Shown piece after piece: positions 1 to 38,545 of a DNA stretch of 64,000 nucleotides (position 1 is the first letter of the stretch; each line of letters opens with the position of its first letter). The stretch covers positions 119,889,794 through 119,953,793 of the forward strand of contig NC_055991.1 in assembly GCF_018446385.1 (NCBI RefSeq). The letters run 5' to 3'. The stretch comes from Zingiber officinale (taxonomy: Eukaryota > Streptophyta > Magnoliopsida > Zingiberales > Zingiberaceae). The notes beneath the pieces are model-generated. The model was not told the DNA's origin, searched no databases, and saw only the letters and a list, made by a program, of their open reading frames with translations. The position numbers and the translations under genes were made by a program.

Positions 1-458
1 AACCCTTCCGGGGCGCCCGGAACCCAAAACTTAGTCAAATTTGATGTGGCACGTACCGTTATATTAAGGATAAAATATTATCCCATTCTAGGCGCCTGGA
101 ACCCTTCCAGGCGCCCCGAACAAGGCTATATAAGCAGCCCTTCTCTCAAAATCTAGACACAACAAGAAATATCCAAGCAACACTTGTACACACTTCCTTT
201 TCTGTTTAGCTTCATCTTTCTATGCTTTCATTGTTGTAAAGAGACTTCTCCGTCTGAAGTAGAAATTAGTGTGACTAACAACCTCCCCGGTTGTAACCAA
301 GTAAATTCTCGGTGCCTCTTTCCTTTTAGTTTCTTTATTAATCTTATGCAAGTGTTCTTTTAATTAAATTATAAATTTGAGAAAGATTGTATTTGCTTAA
401 TTTGTGTAGGGCCTATTCACCCCCCCCCCCTCTAGCCAGCCAACAAGGGTCCCAACAT
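1..458 (+). mobile_element. 3' part of an LTR, cut by the window edge
   Basis: The LTR ends with CA at 458, after the C-rich stretch and the ccctctagcc-like tail seen at the ends of other LTRs in this window. It shares the gcgccccgga-type GC-rich motifs found near 59080. There is no tRNA-Met primer site after 458. The next sequence is an unrelated antisense gag remnant, so this is either a 3' LTR or a solo LTR. Its start lies outside the window, so the TSD cannot be checked. Confidence 0.7.
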
Positions 459-900
459 AATGTATATATTTTATCAAAACTTTTGTTTATCAAAAAACCT
501 CCTGTAGCTAAATCCAAAAATCTCTTACTCAGAAAAGTAATCCCAATGTAAAATATGTGCATTGTCAGCCATTTATCTAAGCCATGATGAGAATACTGTC
601 TCAAATAACCCTTAAATATGTCTCATGCTTCAAATAGTGTTTTCCTATCTTCCTGAGCAAAGCCTTGGATTCTATTCCTTATATATGTTGTTCTATTGGG
701 AGGGGAAAAGTGATTCAGAAACAATTGGTCCAATTATTTTCAACTTGTTATGCTTTTTTTTAGGAAGAGAGTACAACCAAATTCTTGCTTTATCTTTGAT
801 ATAAAAGGGAATGCTAATAATCAAATAACACTGGCAGAGACTCCTTCACAATTCATCATGCAATATTCTTGAAATGTCTTTAGGTGAATATAAGGGTTTT
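459..900 (-). pseudogene. Ty3/gypsy gag remnant (Retrotrans_gag, Athila-like)
   Basis: On the minus strand, an open stretch around 470-604 reads as the gag signature with HHGLDKWL, a phenylalanine/tyrosine core and ATGGFLINKS. Just upstream (600-760), a second frame reads FAQEDRKTLFEA. Together these match the Retrotrans_gag pattern of Athila/Tat elements. Frame changes and a stop separate the two parts. The C-terminal side is cut off by the LTR ending at 458. It is a dead fragment of the element whose primer site and LTR follow at higher coordinates. Confidence 0.6.
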
Positions 901-1198
901 CTAAAAATTTTCATCTAAATTTGTGACTTTGTATCATAGTAATCAATCTAGGTTCAAGTTGAAAGTTGTCAGCTTCTATCTAACGTGTCATAATAGGAGA
1001 TCTGAATCTTACAAAAATGGATGTGAAAAATTCTTTTAAAGGCATGTCTCTCATGTCAAATCTCATTGGATCTTATCAAAACAAAATTATTATAAAAATA
1101 AAATTGCAAAATTAAAATAGTAAGAAAGAAAATGCAACATTAAAAATAAAAAAGTGTCTAAAGTAATTAAATTGTTAATCAACTACTGGTTATATGAA

Positions 1199-1224
1199 AT
1201 GGTCTCTAGCAACAACACCAAAAA
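1199..1224 (-). other. Decayed primer-binding site of the Athila-like element
   Basis: On the minus strand the sequence reads TTTTTGGTGTTGTTGCTAGA. This is close to the TTTTGGCGCCGTTGCCGGGG primer-site block of Athila/Tat elements, and most differences are C to T or G to A. It sits between the gag remnant and the LTR-like block, as expected for a minus-strand element. Confidence 0.5.
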
Positions 1225-2567
1225 CTTATTATCAATCCGTAAGTGCATGGAAGTAATAAAAATATTGATCCACAGTGACTGTTGATTAAGTACCAAAGAT
1301 TTCATAAAGTAAGTTATCTAGACGATCAAATGTTGGTTGAATGCTTGTGAGCAAGAGATTGAGAGAGAGAGAGTTGAGAAAAAGAGAGAAAGAGTGACCA
1401 AGAGAGACGGAATGATCGAGGGAGAGTGAAAATATTTTTGAGGGATGATTTTAGGATTTTAGTTTCACTATGATGTTATTTAATGTCTCTATATATTGTT
1501 CATCTCCTTATCCTTCATATCTATGATCTTGTAGATTCTAACTAAATTACATGTATGACCCTATGACGGTTACACCAGAGTGTTTACACCATTTGAACTT
1601 TAATGTTATTAAGTAAATGAGGTAATATAGAGAGTCCGGTTAAAGGGATATCCCTTATCAATAGGGGCCCTTAGTTATACAATCTCTAAATTACATAAGT
1701 CACTTCCTAACACTAAGTTGGTGAAAACCCATTAAGCTCAAATAAGATAATTCCTTGTAGAAATTTGACTCTCATTTCAAGACAATGACTCTAGAAAGTT
1801 CGGTTAAAGGGATATCGTCTATCATTAGGGCCCTCTAGCCATACAATTCAAAGCATCTCCTACGTGGTGACCAAACCTTCACATCCATATGCATTCACCA
1901 CTTATACATTTCATCATACACATACAAAGTACAACACATAGAACTATTAATGAGCACATTATATAATAAGGAAATTGACATATGAATAGTTTATACATCA
2001 ATGTCACATCATAATTAGTCCTTACATCCTAAAACTCAGAAATTACTCTATGAAAAAGGAAGAACAACTCAAAGACACAAAATATAGCATAGTTACAACC
2101 CCAAATCTAAGAGAGAAGAAGAAGAAATGCTTATCGAGGAAATTGTCGATGTCTTTGGGATGTTTCCTTACTCAGGAGATGGACGAATCGTCAAGATGAA
2201 TGGAGATGAAAATTTTAGGGTTTTCCCCTAAGGGAAAAACCCTTCCCCAAGAAGAGGGATGAAGTCTCAAACCCAAGATAGGTCAAAAGGGGAGAAAAAT
2301 TTCCTTTTATAGGACAGGTATACGGCTGGCATAATCATGTATTGTTGTTCTTTCTCCTCCGAAGTCGCTCTAACGTGCGTTCTTCATCCATTTTCGCTCA
2401 AAATCGCATCATGTCAATGAAAACATGCAAAAAAGCAAACCTCCAAACAAATACAAGTAATTATGCTGATAAAATGATAAAATAGAGTGTGAAAATGTAA
2501 ATCAAAATAAAAAATACAAATGAATGTGCATCCAACAATATATAAAAACATATATAATCTACGCTCA
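1225..2567 (-). mobile_element. Decayed 5' LTR of the Athila-like element
   Basis: This block lies upstream, on the minus strand, of the primer-site remnant and gag. It ends at 2567 in CTCA, so on the minus strand the LTR would begin TGAGCGTAGATTATATATG. That start resembles the start of the solo LTR ending at 46412 (TGATGTGTGTGGATTGTATA), and both are followed by a GCACATTCA block. The edge near the primer site is approximate. No coding sequence is seen. Confidence 0.5.
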
Positions 2568-4800
2568 TACTGAACCTCCACGAATGCACTTACCATTTTA
2601 GGTTACTATATTTATCTCTCTCTATATCCGTGTAATCAATTCTAAAAGTTGCTAATACAATAGTTCCTCAATTTAATTTTTTTTTTTGAAAAAGAGAGAT
2701 TTTTTATTTGGCCACTGAAAACTTATTTTATTTACCAAATATCTTGTTTAATTTTCTTGAAATTGATATATTAAATCGAACAAAATTACAAGTAAAAATG
2801 ATTGGTTTTGCATTTTAGTTCAATTTGAGAGATGGTAATTAAAATTATCTATTATTAATATGTATATGGACATTAAGACAAAACAGTACGTAAACTACTT
2901 AACAGTTTATTATTATTATTATTATTATTATTTTTTGAATCTATATTACAAAATTCTTACTCGGAAGTTAATTACAAATTCAGGAATTTCCGAAAGAGCG
3001 CACTCTAAAAGATGCATCTTTCATCTTCAAATATAACTTTTTCTTTATCCTTTCATTTCTCTCTTTGACATGCATACAATAACTATTATATTTATTTTTA
3101 AAAATTAATACCATAATTTAATTACTTAGCACCACTAATAATACTTGTTTGTACGACCACGAGCTTATTTTGATTTAGATTAGACTAAGATCACATTTTA
3201 ACTGACTTTTTACATAACGCTATAATGCTTCCAATGAAACTTAAACAAGTAATAGAGGATATCGTTGGACTCCTTATCATCTTTAAAACCCACATAATTT
3301 AAAATGAGTCTAATCAAACCTATCTAAATCTATTAGTAAATCAAAATTCACTGATGAATTTAAATATGTCCGATTGGACATATTGTAAGTAAGGTGGTCT
3401 CAAGATTTCTCGAAGTCCTAGGCAAAAGTAAATTAAAAAAATCCTTTAATGTATTTTTAAAAAAATTTCTCAAATTTTTTCATTTGAATTTGGAATTGAG
3501 AATGACCGATTTAATAAAAAAATTGATTTATTTTTTAAAAAATAAAATATTATTTTTATATAAAATTTAATTTTCTCACAAATATTTAGATAATTTTTTT
3601 AATACTGTTAAATTATTTATTTTTTTTTAAACATTGAACGTAAATAAAACTTTATTAATTTTAATTTTAATTTTAATTTTTAATTTTATTTATGAAGTAT
3701 TTTATTTTACGTTATATGGATAAAAAAAATCTCTGAATTCATGTTATTATCGAGAAAGAAAAAGAAAGAGTGAGAAAGAAATATTATCAGCGAGAGAGGA
3801 GAAGAACGTTCTCTGAGAGTATCACCGGCGAGAGAGCATAAACGTACAAAATTATTGATGAGAAAAGAAAAAAGACACCGGTGAGAGAATATAAACATAC
3901 AAAATTAATGAGGAGAAAAGAAATAAGCACGAAGCATTGGTGGAAGAACAATTAGGGTTTTTTTAGAGATATTGAGAAGGAAAGAGTTTATTAGTTTTGT
4001 AAGATATATAATTAAACAGAATAAAATCTTTACTAAGTGCAATTATGAATAAATAAGATTAAATAAAATAAAATCTTGACTAATTGTAATTACGATAATA
4101 TGTAAATAGTAATAATGAATTAATTAATAAGATGTCATTAATGAGTTAGCATGATATTGATTAATATGTATATTATCATTAATTAATATTGAAGACTCAA
4201 TTTAAATTTTTTTAATATCTTTACTTAATTATTTAATCAATGGACCCCAATAATATTAGAATCCTAAGTATAGACCTTCATGACCTATACCTTAAGCCGG
4301 GTCTGATTTTAAGTCTAGTAGACTTATGAGATTGTAAGGAGTCCAAAAAAAACTCTCCATTACTAATTTTGATCTCTTCAAAGGTACAACAATCTTATAA
4401 AAAAATAGCTAAAACTTAATCCTGATTTTTAAAATATCAAACTCACGTTGGACATAACCTGAATTAGATCAGGTCCATGGGAGTGTAAACCAACACAATC
4501 AATGATATTAACCTAATTAAGCTGTTATACTGATTTTTAAAAAATAATATCACCATAATTATTCTATAAGAAGGTAAAAATCTACCATCCAACGATCTCT
4601 TATGACTGTAGAGGGAATAAATTATGTACCGAACATGTCCTCTGCCCTCATGTAACAAAGCATAAAAAGCTTAAGAAAAATGCCACGATAATTATTGCAC
4701 GTATGCAAAAGAGACAGAAACAGAAGAAAGAATGCATGAAACGACACAGAAGTGAGACAAAAAAGGTCAAAAAAAAAAAAAAAGAGCACGCTTTTGTGTA
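2568..4800. other. AT-rich intergenic DNA without a recognisable gene
   Basis: I find no conserved reading frame, LTR terminus or RNA gene here. It contains a short (TTA)n run near 2908-2932 and several A- or T-rich tracts. Short open frames are low-complexity. It lies downstream of the 3' end of the kinase gene. Confidence 0.6.
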
Positions 4801-4989
4801 TTTTCAAAGGCGCTTTTCATCAGTTCAAAACTTAAGGTGCGCTTTTGGGCAACTCCCGTTACAAATTTGGTAGTTATATTTGAGTTAGGCACTGGCTGCT
4901 GGTCCGGTCCGATCAGATCGAACGAACAGGACCATTAGACGACCTTCGGCCAGCTGGTCCACCTCGCTCGGTTTGATCAATCCTCATGT

Positions 4990-5238
4990 TCTATAAACCT
5001 ACAGAAGAGTAGATAATGGAGTGGCCAAGTTACCTAAAGATTTTAGGAAACTAAACAAGTAAATGCCACCCAAAAAAAGCAACAATTTGCTGAAGAAAGC
5101 TCGGTGCTTTAGCAGCTCACTGAGCCCCTCAAAGACCTCCCAAGTTTACAACAATCCATCATACAAGGTGTTTCAATTCGCTACGGAGTAAGTCTATATT
5201 CACGATAACACGAATAAGTGAACTCGAGCAAGGAGGCA
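4990..5238 (-). other. SnRK1 alpha 3' untranslated region (end approximate)
   Basis: The stop TGA is at 5239-5241. Mixed-composition sequence continues on the minus strand to about 4990. I see no textbook AATAAA, so the cleavage site is not fixed. Confidence 0.45.
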
Positions 5239-31560
<26,322 letters not shown>

Positions 31561-31930
31561 CTCGGTAGCGAAATCAAACACAAGAAAGCCGAGCACCGAG
31601 CTGAATCTGCAGAAGCTTGAATAGGCCTGCGTCGAAGTCGAGGATCTGAACTAGGGTTCGTGATTCGGCGGAAATGAGGAAGAGCAAAAGGGGATCGAGC
31701 TCGGGATGAGTGGGGAAAGGGAGATCTGACGACGACGAGAGATGCGGGGAATGAAAAGAGGGAATCCAGTCATGGACACGCCATCGGAGGCTCGCTGCTT
31801 CGATCGATTCCCCAAAAAGATGGCCGGCGCAAATAAGTGTTGGTTTTCATCGATTCGTTGGGTGGCAATGTGACGTTGATGGTGATGGTGAGAGGTGATG
31901 GTGGCGGTCATCCATGGCCATGCTTTGTGA
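31561..31930 (-). other. SnRK1A (KIN10-like): SnRK1 alpha 5' untranslated exon 1
   Basis: On the minus strand this is a pyrimidine-rich leader ending ...GCTACCGAG|GTATAT, a good donor at 31561/31560. The acceptor is at 30279, so intron 1 is 1281 bp and lies wholly in the 5' UTR, as is usual for plant SnRK1 genes. The upper edge is set only by a TATA-like box and is uncertain. If transcription starts near 31930, the exon also contains an upstream ORF (31651-31911). Confidence 0.6.
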
Positions 31931-31961
31931 TTGGGCAGCTTAAAAGGAGCATAATTCATCC

Positions 31962-31971
31962 ATTTTATAAA
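31962..31971 (-). promoter_or_regulatory. Candidate TATA box of the SnRK1 gene
   Basis: On the minus strand the sequence is TTTATAAAAT. It lies about 30-40 bases upstream of the presumed start of exon 1, in the drop from GC-rich leader to AT-rich upstream DNA. This is inference from position and sequence only. Confidence 0.4.
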
Positions 31972-33599
31972 GGAAATTAAATTAGTTTTTTTTTTCATAA
32001 AAATATTTTTTTTAAAAAAATAAATAAAACTCATAGGCTCATAGCCATTAAAACATATTTTATATTGTTTCCGGGACATGGAGAGTGACAAAACGCTTTT
32101 CAATTTCTTAAATTAATAAATAAGTTTTCTTGCACCTTTTGCAAATTCTTAAATTAATCAATAAATTTTTTTAATGTACAATTATCTAAAAATAATTATA
32201 CACACGAATTACATGTGATATAATACATCAATATATATATAAATTTATAAAATAAATATTTTATGTCAAATAATTAAACAACATATTTAATAATAATATA
32301 ACATTATTTAATAGTCCTTTTAGAAAAAAATAATTTATTCTTTATATTAGATATTAAATTGATAAAAATAAATATTATATTTAATTTTAATAAAAAAATC
32401 GCTCATAAATTAAATAAGACCAGACTTATATAATAGTGTAATGTAAAGGTAACACTCGAGAATTCCAGAAACAATGCAAGGGTGGCATTTAAAATTCCCA
32501 ACAGTAATACAAGGGTAATACTTGAAATCCCAATAGCAAGTTAATGTAATGGGCTTCCTCTTATAAAAAATTAATTTAATATCATACTTGATTTTAGCTA
32601 AAAAGTCGAGAAAAATATGTTTTGTAACATGGTCAACCTAAGGTATTTATGGACAAGATCATACCTGAGTTTTCGTAGGCCCGAGTCGAGGTTCCCAAAT
32701 TGGGTCTCTCACATTATGCAATCAAATCTAATAAATTTAGATTGAAACATCATCAAACCCACCGGACTGATTGGAATAAAAGAAATGTCTAACACGTCGA
32801 CAATAACGTGGGCAATAGTAAGTCAGCAACTTAGGTAGCGATTGTTGAGCCTTGATTGATGCTTCCTCGTTTAAAAATTTTGAAAGGAGACAAGAGATAG
32901 CAATAGTAAGGGGAGCAGGGTCACAGGTGGCTTCGTGGAATGATGGAGACACGGAATGACAGCAGTGCTAAGCCACGGCAAGGGAAGTGAAAAATCGAGA
33001 ACATGTGGAAGCAAAAGGAGAAATAGGGTTCAGCTTATTATTTTACACTTTTACATAAAGTTTTTAAAATTATAATTAAGTCCTTGAAATTTTAAGGAAT
33101 ACACTCTTTTATGGATTCTTTAATTTTAGCTCGATTAGTATAAAGACCCCTGTATTATGCTCCAATTATTGGGCCTTGAGGCTATTGTCTCTTGGGAAGT
33201 GTTGTCAATCCTGACTAAAGAGAACTAGAAAAAATTACTGATGAGAAAAATTCTCAATAATAAGCCACAGCTTATTTCCAAACTTTAGATTCATAATTGA
33301 TTAATGAGAAAAATTCCTAATAATACATCACAGCTCAGTCTTGAACCTTAGATCATATTTGATTAATGAGAAAATTCTCAATAACAAACCATAACTCAGT
33401 CTCGAACTCTAAATCTCTGATTGATAAGTCTGTTAAAATTACTAATAAACCTTAAAATTATTTTCGGTGTGAAAAAGAAAAAAGTATTAACGTAATTTAA
33501 TTTTGGGCTTCACCAAATTAATTGAGAGTTAGTTACTAGAGGGTCCAGATTCTTAATAAATAAATAAATATAGAGAGAGAGTAATGTTATCTTGTATCC
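31972..33599. other. Upstream intergenic DNA between SnRK1 and the viral copy
   Basis: The sequence is AT-rich with simple A/T tracts. No gene, RNA or transposon end is recognised. It would contain the kinase promoter and ends where the viral leader homology begins. Confidence 0.55.
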
Positions 33600-33734
33600 C
33601 TTACGTAGCGCAAAATTTATTTACTGCTATTGTTTACTGTAAAATTTTACTGTTACTTAAAATCCCCAACAAAAGTTAAGTAGAAAAATTCTAACTCCCT
33701 TTAGGAGCCCCAATAAAAGTTTGGTATCAGAGCC
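33600..33734 (+). promoter_or_regulatory. Viral leader end and tRNA-Met primer-binding site (first copy)
   Basis: The leader tail has the ttgtttactgtaaaatttta block also found at 52550. The primer site tggtatcagagcc lies at 33722-33734, complementary to initiator tRNA-Met and typical of caulimovirids. Confidence 0.8.
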
Positions 33735-33759
33735 TTAAGACCTTTGGACCTAATATCGC

Positions 33760-34149
33760 ATGAACAAAATTGAATTTACAAACACTCATTACGAGGAAAC
33801 CCTTGATTTTTCTCAACAATTTATTAAAAATAAGGATATTTGCTACAGTAACTCTGCTTTAGTAAGTCAAGGAGATTAAATCATAGTACAACAAAATAAT
33901 ATCATATTAGTTTGATTGACATCCTTACATTATCGCCTTACAATTTTAGAAACTCAACTCCTTACTCTTGAAAACCATATACACAAAAACAATCAGACAA
34001 AAGTTATAAAAGAAACCTTAGACACCTTAAACAAAGATCTAAGTAAGCTCTCTTTAGGTAAAACCATAAGTAGACAACCACCCAATTCCTACAAAATTTT
34101 AAAGATCCAAGACATCTCTTCTGATGGCCCTACGAACAAAAACATAAAC
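33760..34149 (+). pseudogene. Viral small coiled-coil ORF, two in-frame stops
   Basis: The ATG at 33760 is the first after the primer site. The frame stops at 33877-33879 and again near 33913, then continues open to 34149 with a leucine/lysine-rich heptad region (ETQLLTLENHIHKNN, LDTLNKDLSKLSL). It could be a virion-associated-type protein or the N-terminal part of the movement protein. No domain is certain. Confidence 0.5.
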
Positions 34150-35031
34150 TGAGAGTTTTTCTGAATACACTTTAAGACATCCCAATAGAAACTTAGTTAT
34201 GATACCTAGAAGGTCCACATCTAATATTACCACATATCAATTAGAAGAACTTATAGATATTGAACAAAATTTAGACACATTTTTAAATGAACAATTAAAT
34301 ACATTACACCAAAAAAGAACATAGAACCAAGGTTTATTATCTTTTTCTACAACACTGTATAGATATCACAGAACACAACCACTCCACCTACCAAACAGAG
34401 GAGAGGAAAGATTTGCACTTATGAATAAAGAGTCTGCTGAGACATTATTATGACGTAAATATAATTACATCCATTTAGGATTAATTGTGTTCGGATTAAG
34501 AGGACTTACTAGAAAAAACATAGGAGCTAAGGTATTTTTAGTACTTTATGACTCCAGATTTTCTGATAATGACAAAGCAGTTATTGGACTCATTGAAGTT
34601 GATATAAATAACAACTTAGGAATTACCTATTTTTGTCCAAATTTTAATATGACTATTCCAAACTTTATTGAACATATTAAAATTTCTATTCGAGCCAGGG
34701 GATATGACGATTTTCAAAAACATAATATTCAGATAGATATTATTTTTCTAGACAAAACAATGACTAATATCAATAATAGTTTCAAAATCTAAATCAATAA
34801 TATTATTGAGACTCTTACCACAAAGGAAATTTATTTTATGAAACCTAAATATTTCTCCTCTAATCTACTTGCTAGACTAGATTGGAATCTTAATCTAGAC
34901 TTAAGTATGAAACCATCAATTTTACAACCAATCAAATCTATTATATACAAAGATAGACACAGTAAATCCCTAGTAAGATTCCATAATTACAAACCTTCAA
35001 TGTCACAGGAAGAAGATCAAGAGGAAACCTA
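34150..35031 (+). pseudogene. Viral movement protein (30K-type), broken
   Basis: One frame, with stops near 34322 and 34452, includes HLGLIVFGLRGLTRKNIGAK and LVLYDSRF, then GLIEVDINNNLGITYFCPNF, the conserved core of caulimovirid movement proteins. These form tubules through plasmodesmata. Another stop falls at 34790, and a final open piece runs from 34838 to 35032. The assignment rests on motif recognition and on position after the primer site. Confidence 0.7.
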
Positions 35032-35038
35032 ACATAGT

Positions 35039-35311
35039 ATGAACCTAATGAATATAGAATGTAAATGTAGCAATCAGTCCACCAACTTAGGGCTAGAACC
35101 TAACTATGTATTTTATGATGACTTAAAGGAGTACCTATACCTACCATTTAAAATAGCTATCTATTTTACTAATGAAGATCTTAAAGAATTAGAAACATTT
35201 GATCTATTACACCATAAGTTAGAAATAAACTGGATGTTATACTTTGATGAAGATCATAACATTATTGCTAAAAAGAAAGATTATTTCTCCAATGTCAATT
35301 TAATGAATTGA
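35039..35311 (+). CDS. Viral small ORF of unknown function between MP and CP
   Basis: This 90-codon open frame starts seven bases after the movement-protein frame closes. The product is acidic, with YVFYDDLKEYLYLPFKIAIY and a Glu/Asp-rich C-terminal half. No domain is recognised. It may be the N-terminal region of the coat protein ORF cut off by the LTR insertion that begins about 25 bases downstream. Confidence 0.45.
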   Translation: MNLMNIECKCSNQSTNLGLEPNYVFYDDLKEYLYLPFKIAIYFTNEDLKELETFDLLHHKLEINWMLYFDEDHNIIAKKKDYFSNVNLMN

Positions 35312-35334
35312 TTCACAAAAGCAAAGTGTAACTA

Positions 35335-36168
35335 TGAAAAGTAAAGATAGAAATAAAAGAACAAGAAACAAGAATAAAGGCAATGATAAGGGATGTTCTA
35401 GGAGTTTTGGTTTCTTTGTAAGGTTGTTCAATGTAAATGATTTACTGAATCTTATTTCTCAATTGTCTATCATTTGTAGAGAGTTGACAGTTCTCTCTTG
35501 CAATAGACAATCGACCTAGGACTAAAATTTATACCTAAATGTGATCAAATAGGAATGAATCTATGTTGTCCTTACACGGGCTTGCCTGTCACGTGCGTCC
35601 CTCGGATAATCAACATAGGAATTAATCACTCATCAACCGCATCGAGATACAAAGGTTAATGCAAATTATCCATCCTACCCCCTTGAATGACCCTATTTCA
35701 CCTTCAAGATCATCCCTCAAACATTCTTACACTGGCATGTTCCTGTCACGAACGTCCTTAAAAAAATCGAATGAGAAACAATTCATACAAGATCTACAAG
35801 ATATTCAAACATTCAATCAAGCATGGTAATTAGGCGCAATCACAATAATCCATACAAGATCAAATTGATACAAATAGGGTAAAATCATAGAAATAAGAAA
35901 TTAGCAAATCCACAAGAGTTTTACATCAAATCATCCTTACAATTACTCCCTCCATCCTAGAACAAAGAAATCTACTCCATGAAATGAAGAAAGAAATCCG
36001 GAGAGAAGGGAATTATAAGCATTCTTGATCCCAAATCCAAGAAAAGGAAGAAAGAAAGCTTATCTACGATGAAGAACAGTCTTTGGATCCAATCCACAAT
36101 CTTGGAGCCGAAACGTTGAAGATCTCCCCTTGAATCGCTACAAAATCCCTCCAAGATGAAGAAAAATA
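35335..36168 (-). repeat. Solo gypsy-type LTR, left part
   Basis: This sequence is non-viral and continues on the other side of the tandem array at 45664. On the minus strand it is the 3' part of an LTR. The exact left edge is uncertain by about 30 bases because no convincing TSD could be paired with the right edge. Confidence 0.5.
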
Positions 36169-37039
36169 TGTAGGTGCAGCGGAGACCGGCAAGAGGGGGG
36201 TGAATTGTTGTAAACAAAAAATGAAACTACCCTCCTCAGATTTCAACTCAGAAAAGCAATAGTAAAATAATAACAATTAAATTAACAGAAGTAAAAAGAA
36301 ACTCAGCAATTAACTTGATTACAACCAAGGAGGATGTTAATCCAGGGCGATAAAAAAGCGCACTAGAAGAATCTCCTTTGCTGAAGGCGGAGAAGCCTTT
36401 TACACACTAACGACTCAGAACTATTGCTAGGAATTAAGTACAGAGTTGATTGTCAAAGTTGTTCTTGAATTCCTAGCTCCAGGGGCCTTTATATAGCTCC
36501 TAGAAAGTCTATCCCGAGGGTCCAAGGCGCCTCCAACAAGGTTCAAGGCGCCTCCAGCTCGGTCAGCGGATAAAACTTTATCCGTAGCATAAAGGGTCAA
36601 ATTTGACATGTTGAAGGCGCCTTCAACAGGGTTGAAGGCGCCTTCATGATAGAGGCGCCTCCAAGCTGGCAGCACTGTTTCCAGCTTGGTTTTCCCAGCT
36701 TCCGACGCTCCGTTCTTTTGGGTGATTGCGGCCAACCGGAATAGGGCTCACCCGAACCCAATTCCCGGCCTTTTCCTCAAGCAGCCTTCCGTCCCGGCTT
36801 AACGTCCCTCAAACGTCGCGCACGCTCTTCACGCCCACCGGAGTACTCTTTCGCAGCTCTCTCGTCCTTCGGACGCACCGAGCCCGTCGGCTCCCTTCCC
36901 GTGCCGTCCTTCTCGCTAGCTGCGTCTTCCGCTCGACTTCCTGTGTTCCTAAGCTCCTGCACACTCAGACACAGGAATCAAACACAGCAGGACCTAACCA
37001 ACTTGGTTGATCACATCAAAACTACCACGGGGTCCAACA
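36169..37039 (-). repeat. LTR A of the tandem array
   Basis: On minus it starts TGTTGGACCCCGTGGTAG and ends CACCTACA. It contains palindromic GGCGCC-rich blocks (gaaggcgccttc) near 36615-36665. Confidence 0.9.
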
Positions 37040-38004
37040 ATCTCCCCCTTTTTGATGTGCATCAACCCAAGTTCAAGTTAGGGTTAAAATATACATAAAA
37101 AGTAATTTTAAAGAAAAATTACTAAACTAACATATTTAAGCATAATTTTGCAATAAATAAAATTGTAACACATTTTCAAAAAAATAGTTAAAATTTTCAT
37201 TTTTCCTAATTCCCCCCTTAACTTGTACTTTTCTCTCCTCCCTTTAATCACAGCAAAAATGGGGTCCTAATTAGAGAGAACCTTTTTTTTAAAAAAAAAA
37301 TCTAAGTTAAAAGACTTTTTGAATTTTTAAAAATTCTAAGGATTAAAAAAAATTCCAAGTCAAAAAGCAAATTAAGTCTTTAGAATATTTCCATGAAAAA
37401 TATTTCTAGAAATGAATTTATAAACAAAATTTTCCAAAATGTTTGATTAAACTTTCAAAGCATTATTTAATTCTAATTTTTAAATGCTTTTTCAGAAAGT
37501 TAATTAAACCTTTCATTTCAGTATTTCTGCTTCCAGGTCGTGGCGAGGCACTAGGCCTTCTTGGTTATTGGAGCAACAACCACTTCCTTGACAAAACTTT
37601 ATAAAGAAATTTACTGTTTAATTTTCTTCTCTGAAAGCGCTAAGTCTAACATTTCAACTAAGATCAAATATTATGATTTTTAAATTTCCATTTTAACTTC
37701 TCATAAATTCTTAATTCACAGTTTTTTAGAATTATGGCAACAAATATTGAGCATGCAAAAAATTGTACATTTTCTATTGTTAGTTTGTCAAAATCTTTTA
37801 ATTGACAAATTGTGTCTTTTAACTCAATATTCTTTAATAGTTTTTCAGTTTTAATTTAAAATATTCTTTCGACGAAATAATTTGTAATTCACGAAGACCT
37901 TTCGGCAATATTTCAATTGAAGTAATTAATTTGCCAAGAGGTGGAGACCATACCTGACTTACCTTGTCGGCGGTCGATTCTCCCCCTGTCGAGTTGTTTT
38001 CGTC

Positions 38005-38493
38005 TTATGATGTTTCTCCCCCTTCATCGATGCTCATTTGTGATGAGAATTCAAGGTCTTCAAGTTGGAGTTCGGTTACTGGTTCTGTCTCGGCGCTTAC
38101 CTCAATTTCGGACTCTTCTGACGTCGGATCAATGTCCATCGAGGAGTCGGATTCAACTTCAATTTGTTCTTCGTGGAGTTTTAAGAACTTTTCCCAAAGT
38201 CCTTTTGCGCTATTGTACTCTCCGACTTTGTCGAGATCTTCATTTGGTATTGTGGTTAGAAGATGAAATTCAACTCGTGCATTTGCCATAAACTCGTCAC
38301 GTTGCTTCTCGTTCCAGAGGTATTTATTGATCTTTTTTATTTTTGCTTTCTTTGGTGCTTCATAACCAGATTTCATTATTAAATAAATAGAAAAATCAGA
38401 GTTAAGGTATACCTCCATCTTTTGCTTCCATGAAGCAAACTCCCCCTTGAATGTAGGTGGGTTGTCATTGTCTCCGGCCATCATTTTGATCAT
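38005..38493 (-). pseudogene. Truncated UBN2-type gag, internal region 1
   Basis: This open frame of 162 codons begins MIKMMAGDNDNPPTFKGEF and continues FASWKQKMEVYL, IYLIMKSGYEAP and LWEKFLKLHEEQ. It then jumps into an acidic Ser/Glu-rich tail (DPTSEESEIEVSAETEP). The UBN2 gag is cut after the KLHE motif. The zinc knuckle is missing, and the join looks like an internal deletion present in all three copies. Confidence 0.65.
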
Positions 38494-38545
38494 TGTGCGT
38501 CAGTCGGCGGTTAGTCCTTCTGAGCGGTCTGGCTCTGATACCAAT

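Noticed and set aside
31651..32103. 150-codon minus-strand frame as a separate gene
   Set aside because: It spans promoter and leader of the kinase, with no homology. It is kept only as a possible uORF from 31911.
37941..38291. Plus-strand open frames opposite the gag of the tandem array (also near 40273 and 44188)
   Set aside because: They are shadow frames of the minus-strand gag and acidic tail.
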